Both the position numbers and the translations under genes were made by a program. Shown here in pieces: positions 1 to 8,966 of a stretch of DNA of 43,112 bases. Source of the DNA: a virus. How positions within the stretch are numbered: position 1 is the first letter of the stretch; each line of letters starts with the position of its first letter. Below the pieces are notes generated by a model that ran no database searches, was not told the DNA's origin, and saw only the letters and a list, made by a program, of their open reading frames with translations. Where the stretch lies: IMG/VR virus record IMGVR_UViG_3300049432_000203, positions 1 to 43,112 of that record; one strand, given 5' to 3'.

Positions 1-303
1 TCATTGCGTTCTCCAATAGACATTGACGAGGAAGTTATCAACGTCACTCGTCACATAATCGTCGGTAGTGATAATTCGATTCCCTCCACCTGAGTCACTT
101 CTGTTTGACTCTGTGGGTTCTAATTCTAGTCCGCAGTTTGTTGGCGATACAGCAGAACCTCCGACAAACAAAGTGCCAGAGGCATTCCGCTTACTCGGCT
201 GGAGTCCTAGTTCCGAAACGCCGCCTACCTCCGCTGCGACCAGAACGGTACTCAGGCGATAAACAGTCAAAGCAGTTGGTAGTGTAATTGTCATTCCCGG
301 CAT
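1..303 (-). CDS. Small virion-associated protein, unknown
   Basis: This 100-aa gene is the last one of the leftward late operon; its TGA stop is the first three bases of the window. The start ATG at 303 has a good GAGGAG site upstream; a second ATG three codons later is possible. The protein is rich in Thr, Val, Gly and Ser, has no clear domain, and looks like a compact beta-rich particle protein. Its place behind tail and fibre-type genes suggests a capsid or tail decoration role, which is inference from position only. Confidence 0.6.
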   Translation of the reverse strand: MPGMTITLPTALTVYRLSTVLVAAEVGGVSELGLQPSKRNASGTLFVGGSAVSPTNCGLELEPTESNRSDSGGGNRIITTDDYVTSDVDNFLVNVYWRTQ

Positions 304-307
304 AGTT

Positions 308-961
308 TTATCTCCTCGACCTTCCTAAGTAAGCGCCGGCAGCAGCGCCGCCGGCACCAATACCCGCTAAAGCTAATTGACTCCAGAACCCCGGCCTCGA
401 TGCCTGATCCAGATAATTACTTTGAGCGTTCTGATAACCCTGAGAGGCATGTCCGTACATCCCTCCCAAAGCACCCAGAGTCGTTGCGTTCCTTGACTGC
501 CCCAGCCCGATAAGAGGCAGGGCGCTTCCTCTCACTTCGGCATTTCTGAGGCTAAATGCCCTTTCTAAGCCCCCTGCGGCGTCCTGTTGAGCCTTTCCCT
601 TGCGCTGCTCGCTTAGAAGTGCCGTGAGATTCGGATTTGACGATGTAAGCCCCATCTGGATTGCTCCAGTGCCCATTCGTTCCGAGTCCTGATTATTTGC
701 GGCGCTGTCGAAGAGTGCTAGGTTGGGCGCAAGACCCAACCGTTTATCCCTGATGTCAAACGGTGTGGAGGAACCATCATCGCCTTTACCTTCCACAGCG
801 TTGAGGAAAGAAAGGTTCTGAGTGTTGATCTTGTCTTCCACGGGCGCTGGCTTCTGCTGCACCTGAATGGCAGCATCGAGTTTGGCCTGCATCGCAGCAC
901 GTTCTGCCGCAGCCCTGTTTCTCTCCGCCTCTGCCTCTTTCTTACCTTTGTCCTTACCCAT
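308..961 (-). CDS. Candidate internal virion / DNA-injection protein
   Basis: This 217-aa protein begins with a highly charged Lys/Glu/Ala helix (residues 1-35, likely coiled coil) followed by a Gln-, Asn-, Gly- and Ala-rich middle. It ends in a hydrophobic Ala/Gly segment (about residues 193-212) and a basic tail, SRR. That layout is common in ejection or internal proteins of short-tailed phages. I do not recognise a named family. It overlaps the GNAT gene upstream by 8 bases and is followed after 4 bases by the last gene, so it belongs to the late structural operon. Confidence 0.6.
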   Translation of the reverse strand: MGKDKGKKEAEAERNRAAAERAAMQAKLDAAIQVQQKPAPVEDKINTQNLSFLNAVEGKGDDGSSTPFDIRDKRLGLAPNLALFDSAANNQDSERMGTGAIQMGLTSSNPNLTALLSEQRKGKAQQDAAGGLERAFSLRNAEVRGSALPLIGLGQSRNATTLGALGGMYGHASQGYQNAQSNYLDQASRPGFWSQLALAGIGAGGAAAGAYLGRSRR

Positions 962-1310
962 TTGCTTCCCTCCAGTAAATATCCCCGCCGACGAGTCTCA
1001 GTCCTTTTCTCTCGCACATCTTTCCCACTCTCGGGTCTTCAGCGAAGATATAAACGCTTCTATCGTTCGGCACCTTGCTTTCAACATGCTCAATCAATTC
1101 TCTGTGAACACCCTTGCCCCGGTACTCGGGAAAAACATACAGGGGTCCAAAGACCACGGGGCTTGCAACTTCCACTAACCCCGCAAGGAGCTTTCCGTCA
1201 AAAGCCGCAACCACTGATGACTCACTGGCATGAGGAATAGCGCCAAACTCTGCCATGAATAGTTCATGCAGGTGCGGCCAAACTTCGGGATGGATAGTCT
1301 CAATTCTCAT
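954..1310 (-). CDS. GNAT-family N-acetyltransferase
   Basis: This 118-aa protein is the size of a minimal GNAT domain. The acetyl-CoA binding motif A is visible at about residues 57-70 (VFPEYRGKGVH, the Arg-x-Gly-x-Gly/Ala type loop), preceded by the strand VVFGPLY and followed by an alpha helix RELIEHVES. The C-terminal VYIFAEDP and GLRLVGGDIYWRE match the last strands of the fold. The substrate cannot be told. ATG overlaps the upstream stop as ATGA, so it is coupled to the fibre-like gene. An acetyltransferase among virion genes may modify a phage or host protein, or a glycan; that is inference. Confidence 0.75.
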   Translation of the reverse strand: MRIETIHPEVWPHLHELFMAEFGAIPHASESSVVAAFDGKLLAGLVEVASPVVFGPLYVFPEYRGKGVHRELIEHVESKVPNDRSVYIFAEDPRVGKMCERKGLRLVGGDIYWREANG

Positions 1311-1855
1311 GTCGCTATAATTCCATGCGCCCTCAGTCTCAATAACAGAGCATTGATTGCCGTTCTTGCTTCCGCATCTATCGTCACTCCGCCCGCAGCA
1401 TCTGCCACTAACGCCCCCTGTGCCCCTATCACCTTTGTTCCGCCTACCTTGTACTCTGTGGCGACATTAAGTCTTGCTCTCTGTACCCACGCTCCCCCTG
1501 ACACATACCACCATCCACCTGTATCGGTAACGAAGTATTCAGCCCCGTTGTCTGCCGCTGTAACCGTCAGAGTTGCAAAGGTCGCGGCACTCCCCCTTCC
1601 AATGCCCCACGCGAACTTCCACGCCGCTCCGTCCCACCGATATGTAAAGCCTGTATCACTTTCTAAAAACAAATCACTCGTTAGTGAGCCTGTGGTGGTC
1701 GCCTTGTCTGCTCTGGTACCTACTGTCAGAGCCGCAGCAGTTCCTGACTGTGAACGAATACTCGTTAGAATGGCCTGTGTAGCCACGCTCTGAGCTTCAT
1801 AGGCCTGGGCCTGCGTAGCTATCCCTTGAGCGTCATCAATGTTGTAGTTATTCAC
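1307..1855 (-). CDS. Fibre-type structural protein
   Basis: This 182-aa protein has an N-terminal helical part (residues 1-40, Gln/Ala rich) and a beta-rich centre with aromatic clusters (FTYRWDGAAWKF, GGWWYVSGGAWVQRA). Its C-terminus (AGGVTIDAEARTAINALL then RLRAHGII) resembles the short trimerising helix seen at the end of many phage head-fibre and tail-fibre proteins. The start is GTG at 1855, overlapping the upstream stop as GTGA. A receptor- or glycan-binding fibre is the best guess from family resemblance and from its place just after the nozzle-like gene. Confidence 0.6.
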   Translation of the reverse strand: MNNYNIDDAQGIATQAQAYEAQSVATQAILTSIRSQSGTAAALTVGTRADKATTTGSLTSDLFLESDTGFTYRWDGAAWKFAWGIGRGSAATFATLTVTAADNGAEYFVTDTGGWWYVSGGAWVQRARLNVATEYKVGGTKVIGAQGALVADAAGGVTIDAEARTAINALLLRLRAHGIIAT

Positions 1856-3636
1856 AATGACACCCCACTGGTCGTGCCTTCTACCCTCACCCCATCCGGC
1901 CCGTCATCCCCGCCCGTACTTCTATGAGTCAAGTAAATAGAATGTGTTTTGGCCCCTCTCACGTTTAACTTCATCGTTGGAAGAATCTGGAAGCCTGTTC
2001 TGGTCGGCGTCATGGACTTTGAGACCGCATGGTTAGTCCTGTCACCATTCCTGAACATCTTGGCTGCTAATGTATAAGTCGTGTTATCGAACCTTCCCCC
2101 GATCTTCAGTCTCAGTGCCTGGCTTGCTTCATCAACAGAAAGACGTTCGCCCGACCACACTTCCCAGATGCTTCCCGTTCCCGAATTCCACGCATAGAAC
2201 CTGACATTGGCGCCGTTCTCAGTAGCAAAGTAGAGTTCGTTCCCTACAGTCACCGTGGCGCAGATGTTGCCGATGATCAGTGTTGATAAATCAAGCGGCG
2301 TTGACCACTCTTCTGTCTGCACATTAAACGCGAGGATTGTCTGCCCGTGCGCGTAAACCACGAACTTGCCTTTAGCATCCCATCCCAGCACTACCGCTGA
2401 TTGAATCCACGAGGCCATATCCTCTGAAACGCGGTCGCCGAACTCGGTATCAGGCTCAGGCGTATTATTTATTCGCGCAGGCTGTCCCGCATACGCATAA
2501 AGTCGTCCCCCTTCAGCAATGCACATATTGTGCTGTGCCGCTATGCCTGTTGATGACCACACGGTCTGGAGGTTCAGAGGGATGCGCCCACCTGTGTAGG
2601 TCAGGGCATGCATGGAGTTTTTGCATCCGACGAAACAGAAGCCATCTGAGGCGCGGGAAAGAACACCAACGGGGGGTTCAGGCAGAATCAGGAGATTGTC
2701 CGGTGGGTAACTCTCTGGAAAGAGTGGAAGTGAAACGGCAATAGCGGAACCCGGCGTTGTAGCAGTAACCCCTGAGGTGGTGTCCCCGTAACATCCGATG
2801 AGCGCAACGACATCCATGACTGCCACCGCAAAGACGGCAGCGGGTGGGGTGAAATCATCTATCGGGGCAAGGTCTTTGCCCACTAAATCTGTGGAGGAAT
2901 ATTCAAGCTCGTACGAGTTAGCAACACCGTCAACTGTAGTCAGGGAGGTGGTAGCAATCTCGATATATTGGTAATGTGGGCCAGTTGAGCCGAAGCCCCA
3001 CGCGGGCAAATCTATCCCGATGCGGTCAATCCCGACGGATGCCGCATAGGTCAAATCTGCCGCGTCAATGGTGACTCTCACCTTGAACCCGTCCACCACT
3101 AAAACATTAGAAGCGGTAGAGGCCCTTGATCTTGCGCCAGTAGTCGAGCGCACGTAGTGAATTCTTGCGCTTGTCGTGCCTGAATTGATGGTTGAAGCGT
3201 TTGGGGTAGTAGCAATCACCGGAGCCGTGGGCACATTTAGTCCTGCCGTAACGGGTCCGGTCGTGCCCCCGAAATATGAACCCCCCTTGTAGAGCAGCAA
3301 CTGAAACGCGGTTGATGCGCTGACAGCACGACTACCTCCATTGATAATCAGCAAGCCCTGTCCGATGAATCCCATCACTCGAGAGATTAAGCCGACAATA
3401 GACCCGATGCCGTTCTGGGTGTGATTTCCGAGTCCTGCCCACCCCCCATCGGGAGAGTTGAACATCACACGTCCCCCAACAATGGCAGCATTAATGAGTG
3501 GGCCTTTGTAGGCGGTAGCTTTGCTGTTTCCGCCAAACAATAAATTCTTAGAGCCGAACGCACACCTGCCCTCACCGACCACGCCTGAGCGGTTTCCATC
3601 GTACCCATTGAATTCTATGGTGGACAGGTTATCCAT
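1852..3636 (-). CDS. Beta-rich tail protein, candidate nozzle/hub
   Basis: This 594-aa protein, the largest in the tail end of the operon, is almost entirely predicted beta structure. It has repeated Gly/Tyr/Trp-rich strands (FVVYAHGQTILAFNVQTEEW, NELYFATENGANVRFYAW) that look like blades of a propeller. Short-tailed phages have a propeller-bearing nozzle of similar size (T7 gp12, P22 gp10 type), and the position after four small connector-like genes fits that role. I see no catalytic motif. It begins at ATG 3636 and overlaps the preceding gene by 8 bases. Identification rests on length, composition and order, not on a recognised motif. Confidence 0.5.
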   Translation of the reverse strand: MDNLSTIEFNGYDGNRSGVVGEGRCAFGSKNLLFGGNSKATAYKGPLINAAIVGGRVMFNSPDGGWAGLGNHTQNGIGSIVGLISRVMGFIGQGLLIINGGSRAVSASTAFQLLLYKGGSYFGGTTGPVTAGLNVPTAPVIATTPNASTINSGTTSARIHYVRSTTGARSRASTASNVLVVDGFKVRVTIDAADLTYAASVGIDRIGIDLPAWGFGSTGPHYQYIEIATTSLTTVDGVANSYELEYSSTDLVGKDLAPIDDFTPPAAVFAVAVMDVVALIGCYGDTTSGVTATTPGSAIAVSLPLFPESYPPDNLLILPEPPVGVLSRASDGFCFVGCKNSMHALTYTGGRIPLNLQTVWSSTGIAAQHNMCIAEGGRLYAYAGQPARINNTPEPDTEFGDRVSEDMASWIQSAVVLGWDAKGKFVVYAHGQTILAFNVQTEEWSTPLDLSTLIIGNICATVTVGNELYFATENGANVRFYAWNSGTGSIWEVWSGERLSVDEASQALRLKIGGRFDNTTYTLAAKMFRNGDRTNHAVSKSMTPTRTGFQILPTMKLNVRGAKTHSIYLTHRSTGGDDGPDGVRVEGTTSGVSL

Positions 3637-4189
3637 TAGCCCTCAGCACCTGCGTGTCGTGTCCCTGTGACCTACTAAGCCGCGCTAACGTGCCTGTTAG
3701 CGGTCTCGCGTTAGCCCAACCGCAATCGCAGACCTCCAGCGCCACAACGTCCCCGTGCCTGCGACTGTAGACCATCTGCTTGATGTTCGTCGGCGGCACC
3801 TCAATCTCCACGTCGTTCAACCTTGCCTTCTCAGGCTTGCAGTTACACTCCTCCTCGTCAGGTTGCTCAATAGCTTTAGCCGTGTCCCGGTAGCGTTTCC
3901 GCATATCCCTGTCGTGGTGCGTCGTGGCCGCTTCCTCATATTTGCCCTGCATGGCCATCGCATCGGCTAACTGGTTCTCTGCCAGTTCCCTTGCGGCAGC
4001 ATCCTTGCCCCTTGCTGCTTCCAAGTTCCCTTTAGCGGTTTCCTCAAGTAGTGCCCCTCGCCCAACAAGTCTTTCGGCTTCCGTCAGGTTAGCCCTCGTG
4101 AATGAAGCGCGAAGCAGTTCCTGCGCCCGCTCATCCTCTGCTGTAGGCTTGTCCAGCAGCACCTTGACCGATGGATGCAAATTAGTCAT
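3629..4189 (-). CDS. Virion-region protein with Cys pairs, unknown
   Basis: I place the start at ATG 4189 because it has a GGAGG site 7-8 bases upstream and overlaps the previous gene by 8 bases, giving 186 aa. A longer reading to 4237 lacks a site. The first 110 residues are a charged Ala/Glu-rich helix, likely coiled coil (ARGKDAAARELAENQLADA). Two Cys-x-Cys pairs (ECNC and VCDC) flank a beta-rich segment and may bind zinc. The family is not recognised. It lies between connector-like and nozzle-like genes, so a structural or assembly role is inferred. Confidence 0.6.
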   Translation of the reverse strand: MTNLHPSVKVLLDKPTAEDERAQELLRASFTRANLTEAERLVGRGALLEETAKGNLEAARGKDAAARELAENQLADAMAMQGKYEEAATTHHDRDMRKRYRDTAKAIEQPDEEECNCKPEKARLNDVEIEVPPTNIKQMVYSRRHGDVVALEVCDCGWANARPLTGTLARLSRSQGHDTQVLRANG

Positions 4190-4730
4190 CCGGCCCCTCC
4201 TGCTCCTTCTGCATTGCAAGACGAACCAGAGACTCAATGAGCATGGATTCCATCCTCACAGGAATATCTATCGTCCCGCCTGTAGTCACTGGCGTCCCGA
4301 TGGCCTTGATGGTCACCGTTCCCGCTAGTGTTCCCGTTGCTCCAGCAATATCTGAAAAGTAGAGCTTCACGCCTTCGCGGGCAACGCCGAGATTTCCGGC
4401 AACAGCAAGCAACTTCAAGGTGGTGACATCCGGCATCCACTCCATCTGGTAGGGACTTGATGGGTGATAGAGTTCGGCTAGATGGAGAGCATCAGGAGCA
4501 AGTCCCTGTGTAAGCAAGGTGGATATATCTGCCTCGCCACTTGCTGCCGTCACAGTGAATGTTCTGGTCAGGGCGTCTGCCCACGTCTCGTCGTCAATAA
4601 CCTCGGAGGTTAGTTGTGCGAGAGCTGCGGGCACCATCGTCTTTAAGCGAGGAACAATTGACGGGGAGACCTTAAGCCCCATCGCTTTAAGGCGTTCGTA
4701 CGCGAGTAGTGCTAAAGTTTGCTCCGTCAT
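4182..4730 (-). CDS. Structural protein, possible head-tail connector
   Basis: This 182-aa protein has a helical N-terminus (residues 1-60, ALLAYERLKAMGLKVSP) and a beta-rich middle with a Thr-rich stretch. It has a C-terminal helix rich in Met and Leu that ends in an acidic tail. The alternation of short helices and strands suits adaptor or stopper proteins below the portal, but no specific family motif is visible. ATG at 4730 overlaps the upstream stop codon as ATGA, so it is coupled to the 234-aa gene. Confidence 0.55.
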   Translation of the reverse strand: MTEQTLALLAYERLKAMGLKVSPSIVPRLKTMVPAALAQLTSEVIDDETWADALTRTFTVTAASGEADISTLLTQGLAPDALHLAELYHPSSPYQMEWMPDVTTLKLLAVAGNLGVAREGVKLYFSDIAGATGTLAGTVTIKAIGTPVTTGGTIDIPVRMESMLIESLVRLAMQKEQEGPDD

Positions 4731-5431
4731 CCTTCTACCGCCTGTGCCACTTGAACAGGTGAACTGACCTGCGCCCTCATCTCAATCCTCGCCAACTCCT
4801 CGCGGGCATCCCTGATTGCTTCCGCGTGAAGTCCCGCATCGCCCTCTTTAAGTAGATTCCCGAGTGCTATTCCGAAGACAATATCCTCATCCACCTCGGG
4901 GGCTTGGCAGGCGCTTGTCCTCGTCACGTTGGCTATCAAACACTTGGCGTCCGAACCCGTGTAGAAAAGCTGGCTCCCGTGCTCTATGTAGAACCCCGAA
5001 ATAGAAGAACCCGAGGCGTCGTGGTTAATTCCATAAATGCCCCCGACGTTCTCCCTCCAGTTCTCTATGTCCGCCAACTCAAGATGCTCATCGAATTTCC
5101 CAGCCTTGAAAGTTCCTCCGCTCACATGCTGAATTACGACTTGTTCAATGGGCCCGAGGTGGTCAGGAATCTTTGCCCCGTGAACTATTGAACCTGAGTC
5201 GTTGAGGAACAGCGAACGATAGCCATCCCCCAGTGTGGAGGCACGGGCAACGCACACACGGGCATCTGCCGCAAGGACAGCCTTATCAATCTCGGTGTCA
5301 GAGCGCCGGTCGTCGGCTTGCCACGCCGGGACGCTTGCCAGCGTGGTCGTCCACGTAGAGGCTTGTCCGGCATTCAGTGCCTGAATAAGCCTTCCGCGCA
5401 GCACTGATAAGTCACAACGATTGATTGCCAC
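4727..5431 (-). CDS. Structural protein, unknown
   Basis: This 234-aa protein starts with GTG at 5431, whose G is shared with the upstream TAG stop (TAGTG). Helices at the N-terminus and at the C-terminus (AIRDAREELARIEMRAQV) bracket a beta-rich core with Gly, Tyr and Asn turns. The neighbouring 230-aa gene has the same helix, beta core, helix layout, so the two may be related connector proteins of the neck. Function is inferred from order only. Confidence 0.55.
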   Translation of the reverse strand: MAINRCDLSVLRGRLIQALNAGQASTWTTTLASVPAWQADDRRSDTEIDKAVLAADARVCVARASTLGDGYRSLFLNDSGSIVHGAKIPDHLGPIEQVVIQHVSGGTFKAGKFDEHLELADIENWRENVGGIYGINHDASGSSISGFYIEHGSQLFYTGSDAKCLIANVTRTSACQAPEVDEDIVFGIALGNLLKEGDAGLHAEAIRDAREELARIEMRAQVSSPVQVAQAVEG

Positions 5432-6123
5432 TAATCACTCCTCGGCCAATCTGTTGACCCGTAACTGCGTCCCTCGTTGAACGCTTCCTTGAATATGACT
5501 CCCTGATTCCTTGAGATGTTGACCCACTTCTTAAACCTTTCATCCTGCTTCACTAAATCAATGGTTAAGATTCGCTCCATCCTTTGAGCGCGGGCCATCC
5601 ACTCGGGAGAGGTATCATTGACCATTGCCAGACAATCCAGAGTTACCTCGTCAAATAAAAGTGGAATGAAGATTCCTGCGAGTTCAACGTCATCCGTTAG
5701 GCTTGAAATCGTCACATCCCCCGTCTCGTAGAGAATCCGAAACTCCCTCTGGGTAACGTCACTATTCAAGACCATCCTCGTGGGAGTGCCGTAAAAGGCC
5801 ACTGCTGGCCTGTTCGTGGAGTTCCAGCCCGCGTAATCAACTATCTCTTCTTCTTCCCACTCGCCATCAGAGCCTTGCAAGCGTGACTCGACTCTGACCG
5901 GAATCGAATATGAATCAAGATTGAGCGCGACATCCTGAGAACTGAACGTCTTCACCGGAGACAGACGCGCTCTCCAGTTATTTGAAGACAGTTGCATATC
6001 AAGGAGTCGACCATTGACCTTGCGGTTAAGGGACTCAATGATGGACTGATACGGTAGACGGGCTTCAGAGGGCTTGCCCAGATACCGTATCGCCTGTCTC
6101 ACAATATCCGCCGATGTGGCCAT
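5431..6123 (-). CDS. Possible head-tail adaptor protein
   Basis: This 230-aa protein opens with a helix carrying the pattern IVRQAIRYLGKP, followed by the segment VNGRLLDMQLSSNNW. It then has a beta region (YSIPVRVESRL, REFRILYETGDVTI) and a long C-terminal helix with MARAQRMERILTIDL. Adaptor proteins of P22-like and related phages share this kind of layout, with a helix pair, a beta insertion and a final helix. No decisive motif is visible. ATG 6123 overlaps the previous TGA by one base (TGATG). Confidence 0.5.
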   Translation of the reverse strand: MATSADIVRQAIRYLGKPSEARLPYQSIIESLNRKVNGRLLDMQLSSNNWRARLSPVKTFSSQDVALNLDSYSIPVRVESRLQGSDGEWEEEEIVDYAGWNSTNRPAVAFYGTPTRMVLNSDVTQREFRILYETGDVTISSLTDDVELAGIFIPLLFDEVTLDCLAMVNDTSPEWMARAQRMERILTIDLVKQDERFKKWVNISRNQGVIFKEAFNEGRSYGSTDWPRSD

Positions 6124-7064
6124 CAGTCCTCTTTCTTGCCCTTCGGCTTCGCCAATTGCTCGATAGTTGCCGTCAAGCGATTAACGGTCTCTTCCAACTG
6201 TGCCACCCTGGTGTCTTCACCCTTGTTGGCCTCGCGCTCAAGGAAGATTGCGAGTGCGGTCTCAAGCTGCGGATTGATTGTAGGCGCAACGGGAGCAACA
6301 GGAGTCTGGTCTTTCGGCCTCACTGTCGGCACAGAGCGATTAAGGCTCTCAGCCAGCATCCGGTCTCTACCATCTGCCCTTGCTTTACCCTTACCGCCAC
6401 TCGCCTTCTGGTGAATCTCCTCGTCCGTTTCATCCAAAGTGATAGAAGCGAAGTCCTGCGCCTGCCCAGCGCCTTCCAGCAGTTGAGCGCGCACACTCTC
6501 TGCGAGATCGGCACACGACATTGATTGACCGTTTATCCTTGCAAGTTCACCTTGAGGCCACTCTGTCTCAGCAATGTTGATAGGACTAACAGCTTGGAGA
6601 TACTCGATCATCTCTGGGAGTGGGAGGGGTTTGGGAAGGACAGCGCGGAGGATGCCTGAGACCACTTTCGCGTCAAGCCCGGTGAGTGCATTGAAGATCG
6701 TGAACCCCCACGGGTTATTGTTGGAGTAAGCGTGGCGAATCTCCTCGGCACAGGCATACGCTGTCTTCTCGTGGACTTCTAACTGGGCATCACTTGGAGC
6801 ACCAAACCCCACACTCGGATTAGACGGCATTCCTCCAGTGTCGTCCCCTCGCAGAACCTTGTACTCACGATTGCGGAAGGGTGTCATCGCCATGCGCTTG
6901 ATGACCCGAACACCATCGGGCAGAACGATGCGGTCTGAGATGTTGATGTCGAATGCGGGACTCATGCCCCAACGTGTGGCGGATAGATTCCTGTACTCCT
7001 GAAGCTGCCTGCCCTCTCCAAACTCCTGAAAGTCCATGACCTCAGTTGTGCCTTCGTAACTCAC
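6123..7064 (-). CDS. Virion-region protein with C-terminal coiled coil
   Basis: This 313-aa protein starts with GTG at 7064, which has a strong AAAGGAG site. Residues 1-200 are mixed alpha/beta. Residues 215-250 are Lys/Gly/Ala rich and likely flexible. A Pro-rich linker near 255-265 leads to a C-terminal coiled coil (residues 270-305, VAQLEETVNRLTATIEQL) and a basic tail. I do not recognise it. The coiled coil suggests an oligomer; candidates are a head protein or an assembly factor. Confidence 0.55.
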   Translation of the reverse strand: MSYEGTTEVMDFQEFGEGRQLQEYRNLSATRWGMSPAFDINISDRIVLPDGVRVIKRMAMTPFRNREYKVLRGDDTGGMPSNPSVGFGAPSDAQLEVHEKTAYACAEEIRHAYSNNNPWGFTIFNALTGLDAKVVSGILRAVLPKPLPLPEMIEYLQAVSPINIAETEWPQGELARINGQSMSCADLAESVRAQLLEGAGQAQDFASITLDETDEEIHQKASGGKGKARADGRDRMLAESLNRSVPTVRPKDQTPVAPVAPTINPQLETALAIFLEREANKGEDTRVAQLEETVNRLTATIEQLAKPKGKKED

Positions 7065-7074
7065 AATTTCTCCT

Positions 7075-7644
7075 TTAGATTTCCCGGTAAACTTCCGGCG
7101 TAATGTAGTCAGTGGTCAGTGCACGACCCACTGGCGCGTTGTCTTCGTCAATCTGTTTCTGCAACTCTCTGTCGGTTTCCCTGTCTCTTTCGGCCTGTGT
7201 GTTGATGCACACCTGAAGATGCTCAATCGTATCTCGCCCCGGCGACCTGTAATTCCCCTGCAAGTCTTCAACCTCGTAGTAGAAGGTGTAACGACCTCGG
7301 GGGTGGGCTTCACGTTCCACCGGACTGAGCCTTGACGGGTCAGTGAATCTTTCAGCGATCCACCGAGGAGTACCGACCTCAACCACTTTCTCTCTGACTG
7401 CCCAGATACTGTTCACAAGTGTGGGCGCCATGACAGTCTTGGTCTTTCCGGGTATCCAGTATTTGAGTCCCCACGTGCCGTCAGACTTTCGCTCTCTCTC
7501 GTTGCCGCCCCACACGATCTTGACGTTGGGTTCATTAAACCTGTTAAGCCCGAAGGTCTTGGTCAGTTCTTCCTGCACCCAACTATCAAGGGGAGGAGGA
7601 ATGGAGTAGTCCTCTTGGGGACGATCTATCGTTTTCTCTCTCAT
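7075..7644 (-). CDS. Conserved-looking virion-region protein, unknown
   Basis: This 189-aa charged protein has a Trp/Tyr-rich N-terminal half (NVKIVWGGNERER, GLKYWIPGKTKTV, PRGRYTFYYEVEDL) and an Arg/Glu/Asp-rich helix near residues 145-170. It is the first gene after the major capsid protein, separated from it by a strong GC-rich hairpin. Position suggests a head or neck component. No motif allows a more exact call. The start at 7644 has only a weak upstream site. Confidence 0.55.
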   Translation of the reverse strand: MREKTIDRPQEDYSIPPPLDSWVQEELTKTFGLNRFNEPNVKIVWGGNERERKSDGTWGLKYWIPGKTKTVMAPTLVNSIWAVREKVVEVGTPRWIAERFTDPSRLSPVEREAHPRGRYTFYYEVEDLQGNYRSPGRDTIEHLQVCINTQAERDRETDRELQKQIDEDNAPVGRALTTDYITPEVYREI

Positions 7645-7659
7645 AAAGTCTTGAGGAGT

Positions 7660-7686
7660 GGGGGTGCGCAGGCCACCCCCCTTTTT
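7660..7686 (+). terminator. GC hairpin with T-tract facing the plus strand
   Basis: A perfect 7-bp stem GGGGGTG / CACCCCC with a 7-base loop is followed on the plus strand by C and five T. In the plus direction this is an intrinsic terminator, opposite to the genes on both sides. In the minus-strand transcript it is a stable hairpin between capsid and downstream genes without a U-tract, so there it could protect mRNA ends or lower downstream expression. Confidence 0.6.
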
Positions 7687-7712
7687 CAGCTAATGCATTC
7701 TCCTCGTCCTGA

Positions 7713-8954
7713 TTACAAGCCCGACGGAATCGCCAGTGCTTTGATAAGCGCCAGTGAGTTCGGTTGCGGACTTCCTATGTCGCCCTTAAAGCTGAAGTAG
7801 AACAACACGCTGTCGGCATGAATCCCAGTCCCGGGCTTCATGAACAACGTCTGTCCGCCACGATTCAACAGTCCCGGCTCCCTCACGACGAAGCGTTGCA
7901 GTCCGCCCGGAGTGATGAAGTAGATACGGTCACGGGGGCAGTCAACATCCGTCTTCCACGGGATGCCGTTGTGCGCGACGTTCGGGAACCCAAGGTCGAG
8001 CTTGTTGTTCCCCGAAGCATTGACGTTTCGCGTCAGTGAATAACCGAGTGAACGGTAAGCCTGTTGCTGTGCTGGATGACTGATCATGTACATCTGGCCG
8101 CCAACCTCACTGGACGAGGTGATCTCCATCTTGGTCAGCAGCACGTCAATGAGGGAGGTGGAGAGTGCGCCACTGGAGGCATCCGTCACCGTTGCCCTCA
8201 AGGAAGGATAGGTGGTGCGCCCGTTGGTCAGTCCCTGGTAGGTACCGGTAGCATCGTCAACGTGATAGGCGAGGCCGTGAATGTCCCGACCGTAACTACC
8301 TTCATAGGTCACGATGTCGCCCACCACGGCATCCGTGGGAACCGAGTCGAAGGTTACAACCCCGGTGGCGACGTTGACCGCCGTAACTGTGGAAACACTC
8401 GCACCCGTGACGTGTGCCACGCCTGCCGTGGTGTAGAAGTTCATGCGGGCGCCAACTAAGAATTGGCGTGCGCCACGAGCGTCACCGTTCATCGTTGCGG
8501 TACCGGCAGCACCTGTGGTGATTGCGGAGACGATGCCTTTGGCACCTGAACCATCCTGATAGCACTGTTGATTGATCTCTTTCTTGAAGCTCTGCGCCAT
8601 CCTCTTCGTGGTACCCGAAAGGAGGTTGCCGATGGTGTTGCTATCTTGCAGGTCGAGGACATCACCCGTGACGGCGCCTGTTTTCCACTTGCGACGAATA
8701 GGGACTCTCATCTCTACGTCGGTCGGTGCGCCTGGAAGAGGAAGGTAAGCACCCTCATCGAGAGAGGCGTTGGAGGCATCGGGGGCAACATACGCTGTAA
8801 TGCGTGCGCCGCCTGCGCGGGGATTGTTTTTCTGTGAGCGCCCGTCCATCAGAAGATCAAGGAGAACTGCTTTCTCCTGGAACATCTTTCTGGTTTCGGG
8901 CTGAACATACTCAATGAACCAACTGTTCAGAGTAGTGGTGGTAACTTCAGCCAT
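7713..8954 (-). CDS. Major capsid protein (HK97 fold)
   Basis: This 413-aa protein starts at ATG 8954 with a GGGAG site. Length, position after the scaffold-like gene and features of the HK97-fold N4-gp56-like capsid class support the call. These features are an N-terminal arm (residues 1-40), the segment RKWKTGAVTGDVLDLQDSNT and helix SFKKEINQQCYQDG, a Gly/Thr/Val-rich inserted beta domain (about 140-240), and the late motif GQMYMISHPAQQQAYRSLG with NVAHNGIPWKTDVDC. It would form the icosahedral shell. The Thr/Val-rich insertion may be exposed on the capsid surface. Confidence 0.85.
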   Translation of the reverse strand: MAEVTTTTLNSWFIEYVQPETRKMFQEKAVLLDLLMDGRSQKNNPRAGGARITAYVAPDASNASLDEGAYLPLPGAPTDVEMRVPIRRKWKTGAVTGDVLDLQDSNTIGNLLSGTTKRMAQSFKKEINQQCYQDGSGAKGIVSAITTGAAGTATMNGDARGARQFLVGARMNFYTTAGVAHVTGASVSTVTAVNVATGVVTFDSVPTDAVVGDIVTYEGSYGRDIHGLAYHVDDATGTYQGLTNGRTTYPSLRATVTDASSGALSTSLIDVLLTKMEITSSSEVGGQMYMISHPAQQQAYRSLGYSLTRNVNASGNNKLDLGFPNVAHNGIPWKTDVDCPRDRIYFITPGGLQRFVVREPGLLNRGGQTLFMKPGTGIHADSVLFYFSFKGDIGSPQPNSLALIKALAIPSGL

Positions 8955-8966
8955 TTTAGAATCTCC

